Assembly (NCBI RefSeq): GCF_027924565.1
Contig: NZ_AP027041.1
Location: 3,410,001 to 3,474,000 of the forward strand
Source of the DNA: Lysobacter auxotrophicus
GTDB lineage: Bacteria > Pseudomonadota > Gammaproteobacteria > Xanthomonadales > Xanthomonadaceae
DNA length: 64,000 bases
Reading direction: 5' to 3'
Both the position numbers and the translations under genes were made by a program. Under the pieces are notes generated by a model. It saw only the letters and a program-made list of their open reading frames with translations. It ran no database searches and was not told the origin of the DNA. Positions within the stretch are counted from its first letter, which is position 1. Each line of letters begins with the position of its first letter. Shown here one piece after another: positions 62,390 to 64,000 of the stretch.

Positions 62390-63076
62390 TTACATGCCCG
62401 GGCGTCCGGCGAGGGCATCGCGCAGGGTCTGGTTGGCGTCCTCGCGCGTGGTCACGAACCCGCCCGCTGCATCGATGCCGGGCACGAAGTCCGCGCTTGC
62501 GTCGTGCGCGCGCTTCAGCGCGGCGATGGCGCGATAGCAGGCGTCCATCGAACCCGCGTGCGGACAACCGAGCAGGTGGTAGAACTCGTGCACCGTCGCC
62601 TTCGAAGGCGGCACGAACAGCTGGTTGAGCGAGGCGCGCGTGGCGACCACGTAACCGCGCGTGTGCGTCGCCTCGTCCACCATGCCGAGCACTTCCGGCA
62701 TCAGCAGCCCCCACAGCGCATCGCCGGCATTGCGGTCGACGAAGGCGACCAGGCGATCGCACGGCACTTCGAGCCGGCGTTGCGCGACGTCCTCGAACAG
62801 GCGCTCGTGCGTGAACCCGGCGCGCTGCCACGGGCGCACCCACGGCACGACGACCGTTATGCCGTAGGACGCGAATTCCTCGTTGACGGCGGCGATGAGC
62901 GCGTCGATGCGCCGCGGCGCGACATCCGGCGTGTGCAGCACGCACACGCGCAACGGCATCGGCGGACCGTAGTCGATTGCGAGGCGTTCGCGCGTATGCG
63001 TGCCGACGCTCGTGCATGCGGCCAGCGCGACGAGCAGCGCGCACAGCCAGAACCCTCTTGCCGCCTTGCCGACCAT
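62390..63076 (-). CDS. Lipoprotein with metzincin-type zinc-protease motif
   Basis: A 228-residue protein of no recognised family. The signal ends in a lipobox (ALLVALAAC, Cys21), so it should be lipid-anchored. Residues 163-173, HEFYHLLGCPH, fit HExxHxxGxxH, the extended zinc-binding motif of metzincins, with a Met at 177 (AGSM) near where a Met-turn could be, though closer than usual. The N-terminal domain (RVCVLHTPDVAPRRIDALIA) has a fold-like beta-alpha pattern. Function as a small periplasmic or surface protease is inference. It sits alone between the genes for aldolase and pyruvate kinase on the same strand. Confidence 0.75.
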   Translation of the reverse strand: MVGKAARGFWLCALLVALAACTSVGTHTRERLAIDYGPPMPLRVCVLHTPDVAPRRIDALIAAVNEEFASYGITVVVPWVRPWQRAGFTHERLFEDVAQRRLEVPCDRLVAFVDRNAGDALWGLLMPEVLGMVDEATHTRGYVVATRASLNQLFVPPSKATVHEFYHLLGCPHAGSMDACYRAIAALKRAHDASADFVPGIDAAGGFVTTREDANQTLRDALAGRPGM

Positions 63077-63206
63077 GACCGCGCCCCCACGACGGATTCA
63101 TCGTGGGAAACGCTGTGGCATCGAGGGTGCGGACAGCGTGACGCCATACGGGCGCCACGCGGGCATTGTCGAACGGTGTCAGTGCGACACCGTCGACGCG
63201 GCCGAA

Positions 63207-64000
63207 TCAGAGCTCGCCCAGGCCTTCGGCCGAACCGCCCTCGCCCACCTGCAGCAGGCGCAGCGTGTTGGTCGCGCCCAGTTGCTCCATGTGGTCGCCG
63301 CTGGTGAACATCACGCGCTCGCCGACGCTGAGGTGGTTTCGCTCGAACAGCTCCTTGACCGCCTTGCGCGCGGCGTCGCGCGAGGTCAGGCCGCGGCTGT
63401 CGAAGTCATGCGGAGTGACATCGCGCATCAGACCCATGCGACGACGTGCACCGGCATGGCGCGTGAGCGCGTAGATCGGCACCTGCGAGCGGAAACGCGA
63501 CAGGAAGCGCGCGGTGCCGCCGGATTCGGTCATCGCGATGATCGCGCGCACGCCGATGTGTTCGGACAGGAACATCGCCGCCATGGCGATGGCCTGGTCG
63601 GCGCGTTCGAGGTTGCGCGGCGCCGCTTCGAAATCGGTGTCGTGGTTGAACTGGCGTTCGGCGCCGAGGCAGATGCGCGCCATCGCCTCGACCGCCTTGA
63701 TCGGATAGCGGCCGGCGGCCGATTCCTGCGACAGCATCACCGCGTCGGTGCCGTCGATCACCGCGTTGGCGACGTCGAGCACTTCGGCGCGCGTCGGGAT
63801 CGGGCTGTCGACCATCGACTGCAGCATCTGCGTGGCCGTGATGACGACCTTGTTGCGCTCCAGCGCCTCGCGGATGATCTTCTTCTGCAGGCCGGGCAGC
63901 TCGGCATCGCCGATTTCCACGCCCAGGTCGCCGCGCGCGACCATCACCACGTCGCTGGCATCGACGATTTCCGTCAGGTTCTCGATCGCTTCGGCGCGTT
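63207..64000 (-). CDS. pyk: Pyruvate kinase, 3' part
   Basis: The C-terminal ~264 residues of pyruvate kinase, which makes ATP and pyruvate from phosphoenolpyruvate; the N-terminus lies right of the window. The catalytic-region segments VVMVARGDLGVEIGDAELPG, VVITATQMLQSM and GTDAVMLSQESAAGRYPIKA are intact, followed by the C-terminal domain (IGVRAIIAMTESGGTARFLS). The frame is open to the window edge. The C-terminal ending VGEGGSAEGLGEL is ordinary. Confidence 0.96.
   Translation of the reverse strand, partial: RAEAIENLTEIVDASDVVMVARGDLGVEIGDAELPGLQKKIIREALERNKVVITATQMLQSMVDSPIPTRAEVLDVANAVIDGTDAVMLSQESAAGRYPIKAVEAMARICLGAERQFNHDTDFEAAPRNLERADQAIAMAAMFLSEHIGVRAIIAMTESGGTARFLSRFRSQVPIYALTRHAGARRRMGLMRDVTPHDFDSRGLTSRDAARKAVKELFERNHLSVGERVMFTSGDHMEQLGATNTLRLLQVGEGGSAEGLGEL

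Overview
The window is a very GC-rich (third-position G/C) bacterial chromosome segment. Gene order (fliI-J-K, fliL-R, flhB-A-F-G, fliA, cheY-Z-A, motC-D, parC-parP), motor type and the dense palindromic intergenic repeats point to a Gammaproteobacterium of the Xanthomonadaceae/Lysobacteraceae, most like Lysobacter or Luteimonas. This assignment is by inference. No rRNA, tRNA, CRISPR array, insertion sequence or prophage was recognised.

1-15400 (+): the flagellar export and basal-body locus. It runs from the 3' end of fliI through fliJ and fliK, then fliLMNOPQR, flhB, flhA, the polar-placement pair flhF/flhG and the flagellar sigma factor fliA. A sigma54-type promoter lies just before fliL.

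15592-22692 (+): chemotaxis set 1 and the stator: cheY, cheZ, cheA, motA/motB of the MotCD type, then a ParA-family ATPase (ParC-like) and a CheW-domain protein with a repetitive linker (ParP-like). These last two suggest polar chemoreceptor arrays.

23116-45380 (+, except one TonB-like gene): chemotaxis set 2. It holds a STAS protein, a CheY-like regulator, a second cheA and cheW, five chemoreceptors, a porin and a small periplasmic binding-like protein, cheR, cheD, cheB, and an orphan NarL-class histidine kinase. Five promoter matches with identical spacing (5-mer, 14 bases, GCCG(A/T)T-type box) stand before the STAS gene, the porin and three receptors. They fit the FliA encoded at 14630-15400, so set 2 is probably in the FliA regulon.

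46292-53896 (-): a SpoU-type RNA methyltransferase, a GNAT acetyltransferase, a sodium:alanine-type symporter and an RND efflux pair. 54223-55884 (+): cysteine synthase and a macrodomain protein. 56230-60973 (-): a compact napEFDABC periplasmic nitrate reductase operon with a perfect FNR-type box upstream. 61244-64000 (-): class I fructose-bisphosphate aldolase, a lipoprotein with a metzincin-type zinc motif, and the 3' part of pyruvate kinase.

The most unusual feature is the load of short palindromic repeats, in at least five sequence families: A, TTGTAGCCCGGG pairs; B, CCTCTCCC/GGGAGAGG; C, GTCATTCC/GGAATGAC; D, CCCTCCCCTGC/GCAGGGGAGGG; E, a 117-bp unit. They fill nearly every intergenic gap, form tandem arrays (30, 73, 117 and 269 bp periods), serve as apparent terminators, carry start codons (fliP), and have been absorbed in frame into coding sequences (fliO, flhF). 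One 106-bp block is identical inside fliO and before flhB.
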